Origin: Candidatus Sericytochromatia bacterium
GTDB taxonomy: Bacteria; Cyanobacteriota; Sericytochromatia; UBA7694; JACMQJ01
DNA length: 13,604 bases
Assembly: GCA_014377055.1 (NCBI GenBank)
Contig: JACMQJ010000596.1
Span: 1-13,604, forward strand
Reading direction: 5' to 3'
Shown: positions 6,509 through 13,604 of the stretch, one piece after another
How the letters are laid out: each line of letters opens with the position of its first letter
Position numbering within the stretch: the first letter of the stretch is position 1
Made by a program: the position numbers and the translations under genes
Notes under the pieces: model-generated
Told to the model about the DNA's origin: nothing
Databases searched by the model: none
Seen by the model: the letters and a program-made list of their open reading frames with translations, nothing else

Positions 6509-8086
6509 ATGAATAAGAATTTAAATATTTTAGTTTTACCTATGGATGATCGTCCATGTACATATAATTTTCCATTTCAACTTGGGCAAATGTATGGGGC
6601 AAATATTATCATGCCTGATAAAAATTTATTGGGTAATCTTGAAAGAGTCGCTGATCCACAACAGTTGGAAAAATGGATTTTAGATAATTCAAATAACTTG
6701 GATGGCATAATAATTTCCTCTGATAGTTTGGCGTATGGTGGACTTATACCTTCAAGGAGAAACTATCAGTCATTTGATAATATTGCCCAAAATTTTAAAA
6801 TAATTAAGCTCTTAAAAGATAAAAATAAAGATATTCCTATTTATGTTTGTAGTACAATATTAAGAATCTCAAATAGTAATGAAAATCAAGAAGAAAAGCA
6901 ATATTGGAAAGAATATGGTCAATTAATTTATAATTATTCTTATCTAATTCATAAGAACTATCTAATCAACGAAGGGGATTATGATCAGTATGATAGTCAA
7001 AAAATAATTAATAAACAATTTGTTGACCCAAAAATAACAGAGATTAGAAATATTATTCCTGACGAAATAATTCAAGATTATATTGATGGGAGATTTAAAA
7101 ATTTTAGACTAAATAAACTCTTACTCAAATTAGTAAAAGAAAAGTATATTGATTTTTTATCAATCTGTGCTGACGACTCAAGTCAATATGGCTTTAATGT
7201 AATTGAAAAAAATATATTTAATAAAATAGTAGAAAATAATCCTTCTATCAAAGATAAAGTATTAATTTATCCAGGAACAGATGAGGCTGTATCTTGTCTA
7301 ATGGCTAGAATGATTAACAAATATAATGATTTTATACCAAAATTTTATCCTATTTATTCAGATTTATCTAAGTCAGGTAATATCATAACTATGTATGAAG
7401 GTATACCATTAAATAGTACCCTAAAAAGTCAAATTAAAGCTATAGGTGGTAAGTTAGTTAATTCTGTAAGTGAATCAGATATATCTATTTATTTACATAC
7501 TTCTGAAAAAAATCAAGAAGATCAATACTTGAATTCTATATATCAAAAACCAACAATCCAAGCCTCAGAATCTAGTATAAACGACGAATTAAATTATTTT
7601 ATTAATAATCAATCACAAAATATTGCTTTGGCTGATGTTGCCTTTGCAAATGGTGGCGACAATAACTTTATCAATAGTTTATCTAAAGTATATGACCTAA
7701 AAAAGTTAATGACTTATTCTGCATGGAATACAGCAGGGAATAGTATAGGAACAGCTCTGGCTCATAGTAGCATTAGATTTTTAGCTAAGAATAATGATAA
7801 TAATTCAAGTTTGGATAACAAGCATTTTGAGTTTTTGTTTGAAAGGTTTTTTGATGATTGGCTATATCAAGGCTTTACTAGATTAAAATTTATTGAAGAG
7901 AATGGTTTTCCTTTAGATCAAAAACAACTTGTTGATTTGTCTGATTATACAAAAGAAGTTTGCCAAGATTTTATAAATAATAATTTAAAAAATGATCAAA
8001 TAAAATCTATAGATATAACTAGTATTTCTTTTCCATGGAAACGCCCTTTTGAGATAGAGATCAAATGTAAGTTAACTCCTCACTAA
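6509..8086 (+). CDS. DUF4127 family protein
   Basis: This 525-residue protein of the DUF4127 family is near full family length. Signatures are the N-terminal LNILVLPMDDRPCTYNFP (5-22), the GNLERVADPQQLEKWI segment (42-57) and DGIIISSDSLAYGGLIPSRR (65-84). PGTDEAVSCLMAR lies near 252-264, ALADVAFANGGDNNF near 372-386 and YSAWNTAGNSIGTALA near 407-422. Conserved Asp residues in the first and third blocks and the Asn/Gly-rich late motifs suggest an enzyme with a metal or phosphate site, but no activity is known to me for this family. There is no signal peptide or membrane helix, so it is probably cytoplasmic. It follows the 5'-nucleotidase after 3 nt and is the last gene of that cluster; hicA converges on it, leaving about 50 nt without a convincing terminator. 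Confidence 0.88.
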   Translation: MNKNLNILVLPMDDRPCTYNFPFQLGQMYGANIIMPDKNLLGNLERVADPQQLEKWILDNSNNLDGIIISSDSLAYGGLIPSRRNYQSFDNIAQNFKIIKLLKDKNKDIPIYVCSTILRISNSNENQEEKQYWKEYGQLIYNYSYLIHKNYLINEGDYDQYDSQKIINKQFVDPKITEIRNIIPDEIIQDYIDGRFKNFRLNKLLLKLVKEKYIDFLSICADDSSQYGFNVIEKNIFNKIVENNPSIKDKVLIYPGTDEAVSCLMARMINKYNDFIPKFYPIYSDLSKSGNIITMYEGIPLNSTLKSQIKAIGGKLVNSVSESDISIYLHTSEKNQEDQYLNSIYQKPTIQASESSINDELNYFINNQSQNIALADVAFANGGDNNFINSLSKVYDLKKLMTYSAWNTAGNSIGTALAHSSIRFLAKNNDNNSSLDNKHFEFLFERFFDDWLYQGFTRLKFIEENGFPLDQKQLVDLSDYTKEVCQDFINNNLKNDQIKSIDITSISFPWKRPFEIEIKCKLTPH

Positions 8087-8136
8087 CTTAGAAAAGAATA
8101 TGCTAAAAAATTAAGAACACAATATTTATTACAATT

Positions 8137-8379
8137 TTAAAACAAAATATTGAAAATCTGATCCTTACTTAATTTCAAATTTTCTGATAAATTTTTTACT
8201 ATGCTGTTTAAAGTTCCAACTTTTATAGGGTTATGATTTGGGATAGTTATATGATGTTCACCAATATCAAACTTTTTAGTTAATTTTATATGGCTTCCTG
8301 TTTGTTTAGTTTTTTCATAGCCAATTTTTTCAAGTTTTTTTAAAATTTGCTCTCCACATATATCTCTTGGTAATTTCAT
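8137..8379 (-). CDS. hicA: HicA-type mRNA interferase toxin
   Basis: This 80-residue protein belongs to the HicA/YcfA family, a double-stranded-RNA-binding-like fold that cleaves mRNA. It opens with MKLPRDICGEQILKKLEKIG, the usual selection of a helix after 'kp.s.kel.k.L...G'. The catalytic loop is TGSHIKL (27-33), with H30 as the family's active-site histidine, followed by the beta strand HHITIPNHN (42-50) and the segment IKVGTLNSIVKNL (52-64). Length and motifs are complete, so it should be active. It lies 64 nt downstream of the hicB-like gene on the same strand. The antitoxin-first order is less common than hicA-hicB but known. Confidence 0.9.
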   Translation of the reverse strand: MKLPRDICGEQILKKLEKIGYEKTKQTGSHIKLTKKFDIGEHHITIPNHNPIKVGTLNSIVKNLSENLKLSKDQIFNILF

Positions 8380-8443
8380 TATCCTATTATTTCTTCTTTA
8401 TTTATTAAATATCCATATAAATTACTTTAACCAGTTTATTTCA

Positions 8444-8653
8444 TTAAACCGCTATTACTTCTTCTTTTACAAGATGAAGTCTTATCATTTTTGGCATATT
8501 CTCTCCCTCAAAATGACATTGAACAGCATCTTTAACTGATTCTTTCAATTCTTCATATGAGTCTGCCTCAGTAAAAATTGAATGTCCTAAAGCTTTGGCT
8601 TCATAACCTCCATCAATAGACTCTTCTATCAAAAAAATTATTTCTGTATTCAT
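8444..8653 (-). CDS. hicB: HicB-type antitoxin, compact form
   Basis: This 69-residue protein has the partial RNase H-like fold of HicB antitoxins. An opening strand IIFLIEESIDGGYEAKALGH (5-24) is followed by FTEADSYEELKESVKDAVQ (27-45), the characteristic 't.gdT.eEa..n..eAi' helix. The tail is IRLHLVKEEVIAV. There is no C-terminal helix-turn-helix or ribbon-helix-helix domain, which full-length HicB proteins often carry, so it may neutralise HicA without binding DNA itself. GGAG lies about 12 nt before the ATG. A perfect TATAAT -10 on this strand is at 8748-8753, with no clear -35. Confidence 0.85.
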   Translation of the reverse strand: MNTEIIFLIEESIDGGYEAKALGHSIFTEADSYEELKESVKDAVQCHFEGENMPKMIRLHLVKEEVIAV

Positions 8654-8747
8654 TTTATATTTTATTCTCCAAATTAATTATAAAAAATATTTTTTTGTTT
8701 TGTACGTACTTATTAAAAAGTAGATTAAAGTTTTTTCCTTAAAAAGG

Positions 8748-8753
8748 ATTATA
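8748..8753 (-). promoter_or_regulatory. Possible -10 box of the hicBA pair
   Basis: TATAAT read on the minus strand lies about 95 nt upstream of the hicB start. The 17-nt-spaced hexamer upstream is a poor -35. Just downstream, TCCTT and AAGGA form a short inverted repeat at 8735-8747, and the perfect palindrome GTACGTAC is at 8702-8709; either could be an operator. Confidence 0.3.
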
Positions 8754-8801
8754 ACCTCTCATTTATATGTACAGAAATTGTATACCAATCATAATATAAT
8801 T

Positions 8802-11800
8802 TTAAAAACTCTTTGCTTCAATTATTTTACATATTTCTGGATCAAATAAATTACTTTCTTTCATCTTTTGTATAGTCAAACTATGCTCTCCATATTTTCT
8901 AAAATATTCGTCATATTTGTTAGCAATAGCTATTATTCTAGCATAAAGAGGAATACTTGTTCCTTCCAGTCCGTCAGGATATCCACTACCGTCCCAATTT
9001 TCATGATGATGTTTTATTGCAGGTGCAAGATCTTTTAAATCAGGAACCATACTAACTATTCTTGCACCAATTAAAGAATGAGCTCTTAATGCTTCTTCAT
9101 CAATATTTTTTTCAGAAAATAATCCTATATTTCCTATATCATGTAAATAGGCGGCTATTCTTATCTCATTTTGCTCTTCTTTTGGTATTTCTAAGGCATT
9201 AGATATTTTTCCAGCAAGGCGACTAACATTTTTTGAATGGTCTTTAGATATTGGATTTCTAGCTTCATGAATATCAATCATAGATTTTATTATCTCAATA
9301 TAGCTTCCTTTTTCCAAGGCATTCTTTTCAATACGTGTACTAGCTTTAACTACTCTTTCGGCAATTTCTTGACATATTTTTATTTCATCAAACTTAAAAA
9401 TTCTAGCTTTGTCATCAAGACAAACCAAAACACCAATTACTTGTTTGTCTCTTCTAACAAGAGGTATAAGCATCGCTGACTTGATATTCAGGATTTGTAA
9501 AACATGATCAGAAAAAGCATCTTTAATTTCATCCTCATTTATTTGTATTACCTCACCATAATTAATTATTTTATTGCTTATTCCTTCCATAATTAACTCC
9601 GTATTTTCTATTGAATCAAAAAGTTTAAATTCATTTGCTCCATAGAATGCTTTTATTTTGAAGTTCTTTTTGTATGGTTCGAGTTCTGAAATAAAGGCAA
9701 ACTTTGCGTCAATTATTTCTGATGTGAGCTTAGTAATATTAGTATAAAAAGCCTGTTTTGTAGAGATAGAGCCCAATTCGCTGTTAATATGAGCTATATT
9801 TGTATGAAAATCAATTATTTTTTGATAATGATTAGATGTATATTTAATTGCCATCGCATAAACTTTATTGAACATAACAATAATAATTTTTCGGATATAT
9901 TCTTTTTCTATTTCAGCCGTTTTTAGAGTAGCAATGTAATCAAAAAGATTTTTTTCGAGCTCTTCTATTTCAATCTCAAATTTATAAAAATCCGTTGGAA
10001 AATAAAGCTTAGAAATAACATCTCGTTCTATATCATATTCATTTTCGACATTTATTTTTTTATCTGGAGAATCAAGTTTATTAATAATAAGGTTAATAAA
10101 GAATATCTGATAATCAGGATTTGTATTTTTTAGATGAATGTTTTCTTCTGAGTTAATCCAAGTATCAAATTTTTCAAAAAATGATTTCCAAATAGCACAA
10201 GCTTGTTTGTCCAAAGTAAAAACATAAAGATTTTTTTTATCCTCAGTTAATTCATCTTTAGTATAATTTTTTACTATCAACTGATCTTTATCAAGAACAT
10301 AAATTGCTTTATATACTCTATTTCGACCTTCATTTTTTGCTCTGTACAATGCCGTATCAGCACGATCAATAAACTCTATTTTGGTAACATCACCTTGTGA
10401 ATTATTATGACTATTAACACCAATACTTATTGAAAGGCTGACTTCTCTTTGTTCTCTACCAACAAATTTATTTTCTCTAACTTTTTTTCTGATCGCTTCT
10501 GCTATTTCACAAGCTTCTTCCAATTTAGTTTCGGGTAATAATAAAGCAAATTCTTCACCACCATATCTTGATGCAACATAATTTGATTTTGCAAAACTTT
10601 TAACAATTCTAGCTAAATCTTTTAAAACCAAGTCACCAAGTAAATGACCATGAGTATCATTAAATTTTTTAAAATAATCGGCATCAAACATTATTACAGA
10701 GGTTTCTAACTTATTTTGATGAGCTCTTTTTAATTCAGCTTCAACCTGTGATTTAAAATATTTTTGATTATATAAACCTGTCAAGCCATCAATTAAGGCT
10801 TGTTTTTGTGTTTGCTCATAAAGGTTAATACTTTTTATTGTGTTTTCAACTGAACTTAGTAATAATTTAATAAATTTACTATGATTAAAGTTAAAAGTAT
10901 CCCTCTCTGTAGATAATAAGCACATTAATCCCATTACTTCACCATCCACAATAATTGGTTCAGCTAATATTGATTTAAAAATACCCCAATTATGATATAA
11001 ATAAGGTGCATTAAAATTATTATCAATTAAAAAAGTTCTTTTTGCCAAACTGTTTTGTAGAGGCCCTTCTTTGAGTAAATCATAAGATTCTGAAGGATTA
11101 TAAGCCATATCTCCAGCAACTAAGTTTAGATGTGTTAACTCCTTATTAATTAGATAAATACCACATCGATCATAAGGTATAAGTGTTCTTGTTTCTGAAC
11201 TTAACATTCTCCACAAATTTTTCATAATATTTTGCTGGCTTATTTTTTTTGTTATCTCATAAAGTTGTTCAAGATTTTCATTAAAAGATTTTAACTCTGA
11301 GTTTGAATGATTCATATTAATATAACTTTTAATTGAATAAACAGTTATTATTGCTGGAAAAAAGACTGCTAGAGTAGCAAATATACCAATAGAATAATAA
11401 AAATAGACTCCAAGGACAGATATTGGTGTCAAAATAACTAATTGTGTAAATTCCCATCTATCTTCTTTGAGGGTGGCAAAAAATTTTGCCTTGGTTGTAA
11501 TACAAATATATGTGTTAACAATTAAAGAGCTAAGAATCATATAAATTGAAGTTACAACAAAAGCCAAAACCATTAATGAAAATATTAAGTCTCTACCAGT
11601 TAACTTAAAAATATTATGTAAAAAGTCTATACTGATCCCTGCTGTAAAAAATATGATAGAAAATAAGGCACTATTAAACAGAGCAATTTTTAATTTTCTC
11701 TTTTGTAACAATATACTAATACTAGATCCAATAATAGATGATATTATTGCATAAATGGGACCTTGTACTAATAGAACAGTTAAAATAATTGAAAAACTAG

Positions 11801-12014
11801 CTGTTAATGATCCACCTGTTGGTATTCTGGTAATAGCTACCTCAGCTAAAATATTTAGAGTAACAAAAAAAATAAATTCCCAAAAATTTTTTACTGTTAA
11901 TAAGCTATTGTGAGTAAAAAGAATAGAAAAAATAAAGGCAAAAATACCAACAACGAAAACACTCCAAAAATATATTTTCGCCAAATAATTAGGCTGATTT
12001 GAAGAAGAAGGCAT
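8802..12014 (-). CDS. Membrane-bound GGDEF / HD-GYP cyclic-di-GMP protein with two GAF domains
   Basis: This 1070-residue multidomain signalling protein begins with seven or eight hydrophobic helices (about 10-232) that look like a MASE-type sensor, perhaps MASE9. A GAF domain follows (about 250-398). The GGDEF domain (about 401-570) has the metal site FDAD (443-446), FNDTHGHLLGD (451-461) and the active-site RYGGEEF (483-489), so c-di-GMP synthesis is plausible. The inhibitory RxxD site is replaced by KSNY (476-479). Residues about 575-740 match no domain I recognise. A second GAF (about 745-895) precedes the HD-GYP domain (about 900-1068). The HD-GYP domain keeps H926, HD (958-959), H979, HHE (1003-1005) and DGSGYPDGL (1008-1016). 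It has HDIGN where HDIGK is normal, ANKYDEY where ADxxDA is usual, and lacks the following RPYR element. Phosphodiesterase activity is therefore doubtful. The ATG at 12014 lacks an obvious Shine-Dalgarno. Confidence 0.93.
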   Translation of the reverse strand: MPSSSNQPNYLAKIYFWSVFVVGIFAFIFSILFTHNSLLTVKNFWEFIFFVTLNILAEVAITRIPTGGSLTASFSIILTVLLVQGPIYAIISSIIGSSISILLQKRKLKIALFNSALFSIIFFTAGISIDFLHNIFKLTGRDLIFSLMVLAFVVTSIYMILSSLIVNTYICITTKAKFFATLKEDRWEFTQLVILTPISVLGVYFYYSIGIFATLAVFFPAIITVYSIKSYINMNHSNSELKSFNENLEQLYEITKKISQQNIMKNLWRMLSSETRTLIPYDRCGIYLINKELTHLNLVAGDMAYNPSESYDLLKEGPLQNSLAKRTFLIDNNFNAPYLYHNWGIFKSILAEPIIVDGEVMGLMCLLSTERDTFNFNHSKFIKLLLSSVENTIKSINLYEQTQKQALIDGLTGLYNQKYFKSQVEAELKRAHQNKLETSVIMFDADYFKKFNDTHGHLLGDLVLKDLARIVKSFAKSNYVASRYGGEEFALLLPETKLEEACEIAEAIRKKVRENKFVGREQREVSLSISIGVNSHNNSQGDVTKIEFIDRADTALYRAKNEGRNRVYKAIYVLDKDQLIVKNYTKDELTEDKKNLYVFTLDKQACAIWKSFFEKFDTWINSEENIHLKNTNPDYQIFFINLIINKLDSPDKKINVENEYDIERDVISKLYFPTDFYKFEIEIEELEKNLFDYIATLKTAEIEKEYIRKIIIVMFNKVYAMAIKYTSNHYQKIIDFHTNIAHINSELGSISTKQAFYTNITKLTSEIIDAKFAFISELEPYKKNFKIKAFYGANEFKLFDSIENTELIMEGISNKIINYGEVIQINEDEIKDAFSDHVLQILNIKSAMLIPLVRRDKQVIGVLVCLDDKARIFKFDEIKICQEIAERVVKASTRIEKNALEKGSYIEIIKSMIDIHEARNPISKDHSKNVSRLAGKISNALEIPKEEQNEIRIAAYLHDIGNIGLFSEKNIDEEALRAHSLIGARIVSMVPDLKDLAPAIKHHHENWDGSGYPDGLEGTSIPLYARIIAIANKYDEYFRKYGEHSLTIQKMKESNLFDPEICKIIEAKSF

Positions 12015-12148
12015 TAAATAGGTCTTACTTAGTACAAAATATAAAATTTAATTAATATATATTAGCAGTAAATTAACAAAATAGCATCTTTATTTTCCTT
12101 AAATTTTTAGGATAAAATTAAATTATATAAATATTAACTTTTAATTAA

Positions 12149-12177
12149 TTGAAAAATTACAGTAATAGTGGTATCCT
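12149..12177 (+). promoter_or_regulatory. Probable promoter for rpmB-rpmG
   Basis: TTGAAA (12149-12154) and TATCCT (12172-12177) are spaced by 17 nt. Transcription would begin near 12184, inside the following inverted repeat. An alternative is TTGACT (12189-12194) with GATAAT (12210-12215), but its 15-nt spacing is short. Confidence 0.45.
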
Positions 12178-12178
12178 G

Positions 12179-12213
12179 TATCTATATTTTGACTATTTAT
12201 AAAAATATAGATA
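12179..12213. repeat. 12-bp perfect inverted repeat at the rpmB start of transcription
   Basis: TATCTATATTTT (12179-12190) and AAAATATAGATA (12202-12213) are exact reverse complements separated by 11 nt. The repeat overlaps the predicted rpmB start region and the alternative promoter. It could be an operator or a 5'-end hairpin. Confidence 0.6.
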
Positions 12214-12344
12214 ATTAGAATCTTGCGTCGATGTGTAAAAAGTTTTTGTTAATTGTATAGCTTAATCATACCAATGGTTGAGTAATACTAATATAGAGTT
12301 ATTTAAGAAGATGCAGAATATTGTATAAGTTAGGGGTATTATTA

Positions 12345-12587
12345 ATGTCTAGAGTTTGTCAGATAACTGGTAAAAGCTATAACAATGCTAATAATGTGAG
12401 CCATTCACATCAGAAAACAAAGTATAAGCAACATGTTAATCTTCAATGGAAAAAGTTCTGGATTCCAGAATTAAGCAGATGGGTTAGATTAAAAGTTTCA
12501 ACCAACGCTATCAAAACAGTAAGTAAATATGGTTTACTTTCTACTATGAAAAGATACGGTACTGATGCTTCTATTCTCAAGAAATAA
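12345..12587 (+). CDS. rpmB: 50S ribosomal protein bL28
   Basis: This 80-residue protein begins MSRVCQITGK, the universal L28 start. NNVSHSHQKTK (16-26), VNLQWKKFWIPE (31-42), RWVRLKVSTNAIKTV (45-59) and the KYGLLSTMKR helix (61-70) follow the family closely. L28 is a large-subunit protein needed for late assembly near the exit (E) site. The ATG at 12345 is chosen over an upstream in-frame TTG at 12321 because AGGGG (12332-12336) lies 8 nt before it and because L28 proteins begin at MSR. The rpmG start is 26 nt past its stop, so the two ribosomal genes form an operon. Confidence 0.97.
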   Translation: MSRVCQITGKSYNNANNVSHSHQKTKYKQHVNLQWKKFWIPELSRWVRLKVSTNAIKTVSKYGLLSTMKRYGTDASILKK

Positions 12588-12613
12588 TTTAATAGAATTT
12601 AAGGAGTAAATAA

Positions 12614-12778
12614 ATGGCTAAAGCAGGCTCACGTGTAATAATCGTGTTACAAAGTACTGAAAGTAAGCATCGTTACACAACTATGAAAAATAAACGTAAT
12701 AACCCAGATCGTCTTGAAATCAAGAAATTTGATCCAGTTATGAATCGTCATGTAATGTACAAAGAAACCAAAAAATAA
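12614..12778 (+). CDS. rpmG: 50S ribosomal protein bL33, cysteine-less (C-minus) type
   Basis: This 54-residue protein starts MAKAGSRVIIVLQSTESKHR and continues YTTMKNKRNNPDRLEIKKFD (21-40) and PVMNRHVMYKETKK (41-54). The core YTT-KNKRN-P-RLE-KKFDP is diagnostic for L33 of the large ribosomal subunit. The two CxxC pairs of zinc-binding L33 are absent: the first is replaced around LQSTES and the second by DPVMNR. This is the zinc-independent version, like that of E. coli. AAGGAG (12601-12606) lies 7 nt before the ATG. No L33 of the zinc type is in this window, so it cannot be said whether this is the only copy. Confidence 0.96.
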   Translation: MAKAGSRVIIVLQSTESKHRYTTMKNKRNNPDRLEIKKFDPVMNRHVMYKETKK

Positions 12779-12811
12779 TTATGCGTAATTTGCTGAGAAG
12801 TAAGGGCTAAA

Positions 12812-12839
12812 TACTTCTTTGATTAATTTCAAAGAAGTA
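12812..12839. terminator. Hairpin between rpmG and msrA, possible bidirectional terminator
   Basis: TACTTCTTTGA (12812-12822) and TCAAAGAAGTA (12829-12839) form a perfect 11-bp stem with a TTAATT loop between two convergent genes. No proper T-tract follows on either strand and the stem is AT-rich, so termination may be weak or factor-assisted. The upstream GAAGTA (12797-12802) can pair alternatively with the left arm. Confidence 0.4.
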
Positions 12840-12897
12840 CCTAACTTCAAAGTATATTTTACAGATCTCTCAAGATAACTTTTTCAATTAACCAAAA

Positions 12898-13443
12898 CTA
12901 CTTTTTCAACATACTGTCAAAATCTTTTTTCAACTTTTTAATCTTTGGATTAATAACAAATGCACAATATGGTTGATAAGAATTATCATTAAAATAATTT
13001 TGATGATAATCTTCTCCAAGATAAAACTCTGTCTTTGGTAATATCTCTGTCACTATTGGATCTTTCCATAACCCTGATTTTTCTATCTCTGCCTTTGATT
13101 TTTCAGCAATTTCTTTTTGCTTTTGGCTATGATAAAAAATAGCAGATCTATATTGAGTTCCTGAGTCATTACCTTGCTTATTTAAAGTCGTTGGATCATG
13201 TGAATGCCATAGGACATTCAATAAAGACTCATAAGATATTTTTTCAGGATTAAATTTTATTTGTATTACTTCGGCATGACCAGTATTACCTGTACAAATT
13301 TGTTTGTATGTTGGGTTTTTAACAGTGCCACCTTCATAGCCAGAAACAACAGATTCAACGCCTTCTAATCTTTGAAAAACAGCTTCAACACACCAAAAAC
13401 ATCCTGCACCAAAAGTAGCAGTTTCTAAATTATTATTTTCCAT
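12898..13443 (-). CDS. msrA: Peptide methionine (S)-S-oxide reductase MsrA
   Basis: This 181-residue enzyme reduces methionine-S-sulfoxide in damaged proteins, with thioredoxin as the usual electron donor. The catalytic motif GAGCFWCVE (12-20) places the nucleophilic Cys at 15 and another Cys at 18. SGYEGG (33-38), GNTGHAEVIQ (51-60), WHSHDPTT (78-85), GTQYRSAIFYH (94-104) and FYLGEDYHQNYF (139-150) are all standard family blocks. C159 in QPYCAF is a candidate resolving cysteine. There is no signal peptide, so it is cytoplasmic, and no MsrB domain is fused. It is transcribed alone and converges on rpmB-rpmG. A perfect TATAAT on the minus strand at 13513-13518 could be its -10 box, without a clear -35; the Shine-Dalgarno is weak (AGAAG). 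Confidence 0.97.
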   Translation of the reverse strand: MENNNLETATFGAGCFWCVEAVFQRLEGVESVVSGYEGGTVKNPTYKQICTGNTGHAEVIQIKFNPEKISYESLLNVLWHSHDPTTLNKQGNDSGTQYRSAIFYHSQKQKEIAEKSKAEIEKSGLWKDPIVTEILPKTEFYLGEDYHQNYFNDNSYQPYCAFVINPKIKKLKKDFDSMLKK

Positions 13444-13604
13444 CTAAATCTTCTTTTTTACAAAAAATATAAAATCCATTTATTATTTAAAATAAGTGAA
13501 TTCGTCTAATCAATTATATCTTTGTTTTTAAATTAAGAATAAAAATAACTAAAATTGGTTTGAAATTTTTGAAAGTATCTAATTATTTAACAAGGTTGTC
13601 TTTA

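Larger units (their letters stand above)
12015..12344. other. Divergent intergenic region between the c-di-GMP protein gene and rpmB
   Basis: This 330-nt, very AT-rich non-coding stretch holds the start regions of two divergent genes. For rpmB there is a promoter candidate at 12149-12177, a 12-bp inverted repeat at 12179-12213 and a leader of about 160 nt. For the minus-strand gene, TTGTTA (12074-12079 on the minus strand) is the only -35-like box, and its 17-nt-spaced partner is weak. I see no tRNA and no convincing small gene. Confidence 0.6.

Noticed and set aside
8120..8152. Possible terminator between the DUF4127 gene and hicA (CAATATTT / AAATATTG)
   Set aside because: The arms are purely AT-rich, widely spaced, and the right arm lies inside the hicA coding region; it is within chance expectation.
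9237..9479. 80-residue plus-strand reading frame
   Set aside because: It is opposite the second GAF/HD-GYP region of the c-di-GMP protein and looks like low-complexity shadow sequence.
12231..12260. Nine-codon leader peptide MCKKFLLIV upstream of rpmB
   Set aside because: It has no Shine-Dalgarno and no run of regulatory codons; short open frames are expected by chance in AT-rich leaders.

Overview
The window is a strongly AT-rich bacterial chromosome segment using the standard bacterial code. It contains 14 genes I can support: 13 complete and one cut off by the left edge. There are no rRNA or tRNA genes, no CRISPR array and no insertion sequence. The organism looks diderm-type: it has a KirBac potassium channel, a type II secretion/type IV pilus ATPase-type N-domain and large membrane-bound c-di-GMP proteins. 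Low G+C together with DUF4127, HAD-IG 5'-nucleotidase and a cysteine-less L33 would fit an uncultured lineage such as Vampirovibrionia/Melainabacteria. That placement is inference and cannot be settled from this window.

Left part, minus strand (1-3656). In order of transcription there is a permuted papain-like (YiiX-type) amidase, a small DUF971 protein, a KirBac-type inward-rectifier K+ channel, and the N-terminal 240 residues of a CHASE3-PAS membrane sensor. The DUF971 and channel genes are 43 nt apart and probably co-transcribed. The sensor starts 93 nt further on.

Centre, plus strand (3657-8086). Back-to-back promoters separate the amidase from rpsU (ribosomal protein S21). rpsU has a leader of about 180 nt with several possible hairpins and a textbook terminator. 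The reading frame of rpsU breaks in an A-rich run near the end, so the encoded tail is not the expected S21 tail. After the terminator come a membrane-anchored stand-alone MshEN/GspE N-domain protein, a HAD-IG 5'-nucleotidase and a DUF4127 protein. These are tightly spaced (37 nt and 3 nt) and form a likely operon.

Right part (8137-13443). A hicB-hicA toxin-antitoxin pair lies on the minus strand, followed on the same strand by a 1070-residue protein with the order MASE-like membrane domain, GAF, GGDEF, unassigned region, GAF, HD-GYP. The cyclase half looks intact. The phosphodiesterase half has lost several signature residues. A divergent intergenic region leads into rpmB-rpmG (L28, cysteine-less L33) on the plus strand. 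msrA (methionine sulfoxide reductase A) converges on it from the minus strand.

Most genes are identifiable housekeeping, signalling or conserved-hypothetical families, and I do not see a clear new multi-gene system. The points most worth a second look are the rpsU frame break and leader, the degenerate HD-GYP half of the c-di-GMP protein, the isolated MshEN protein and the leaderless amidase.
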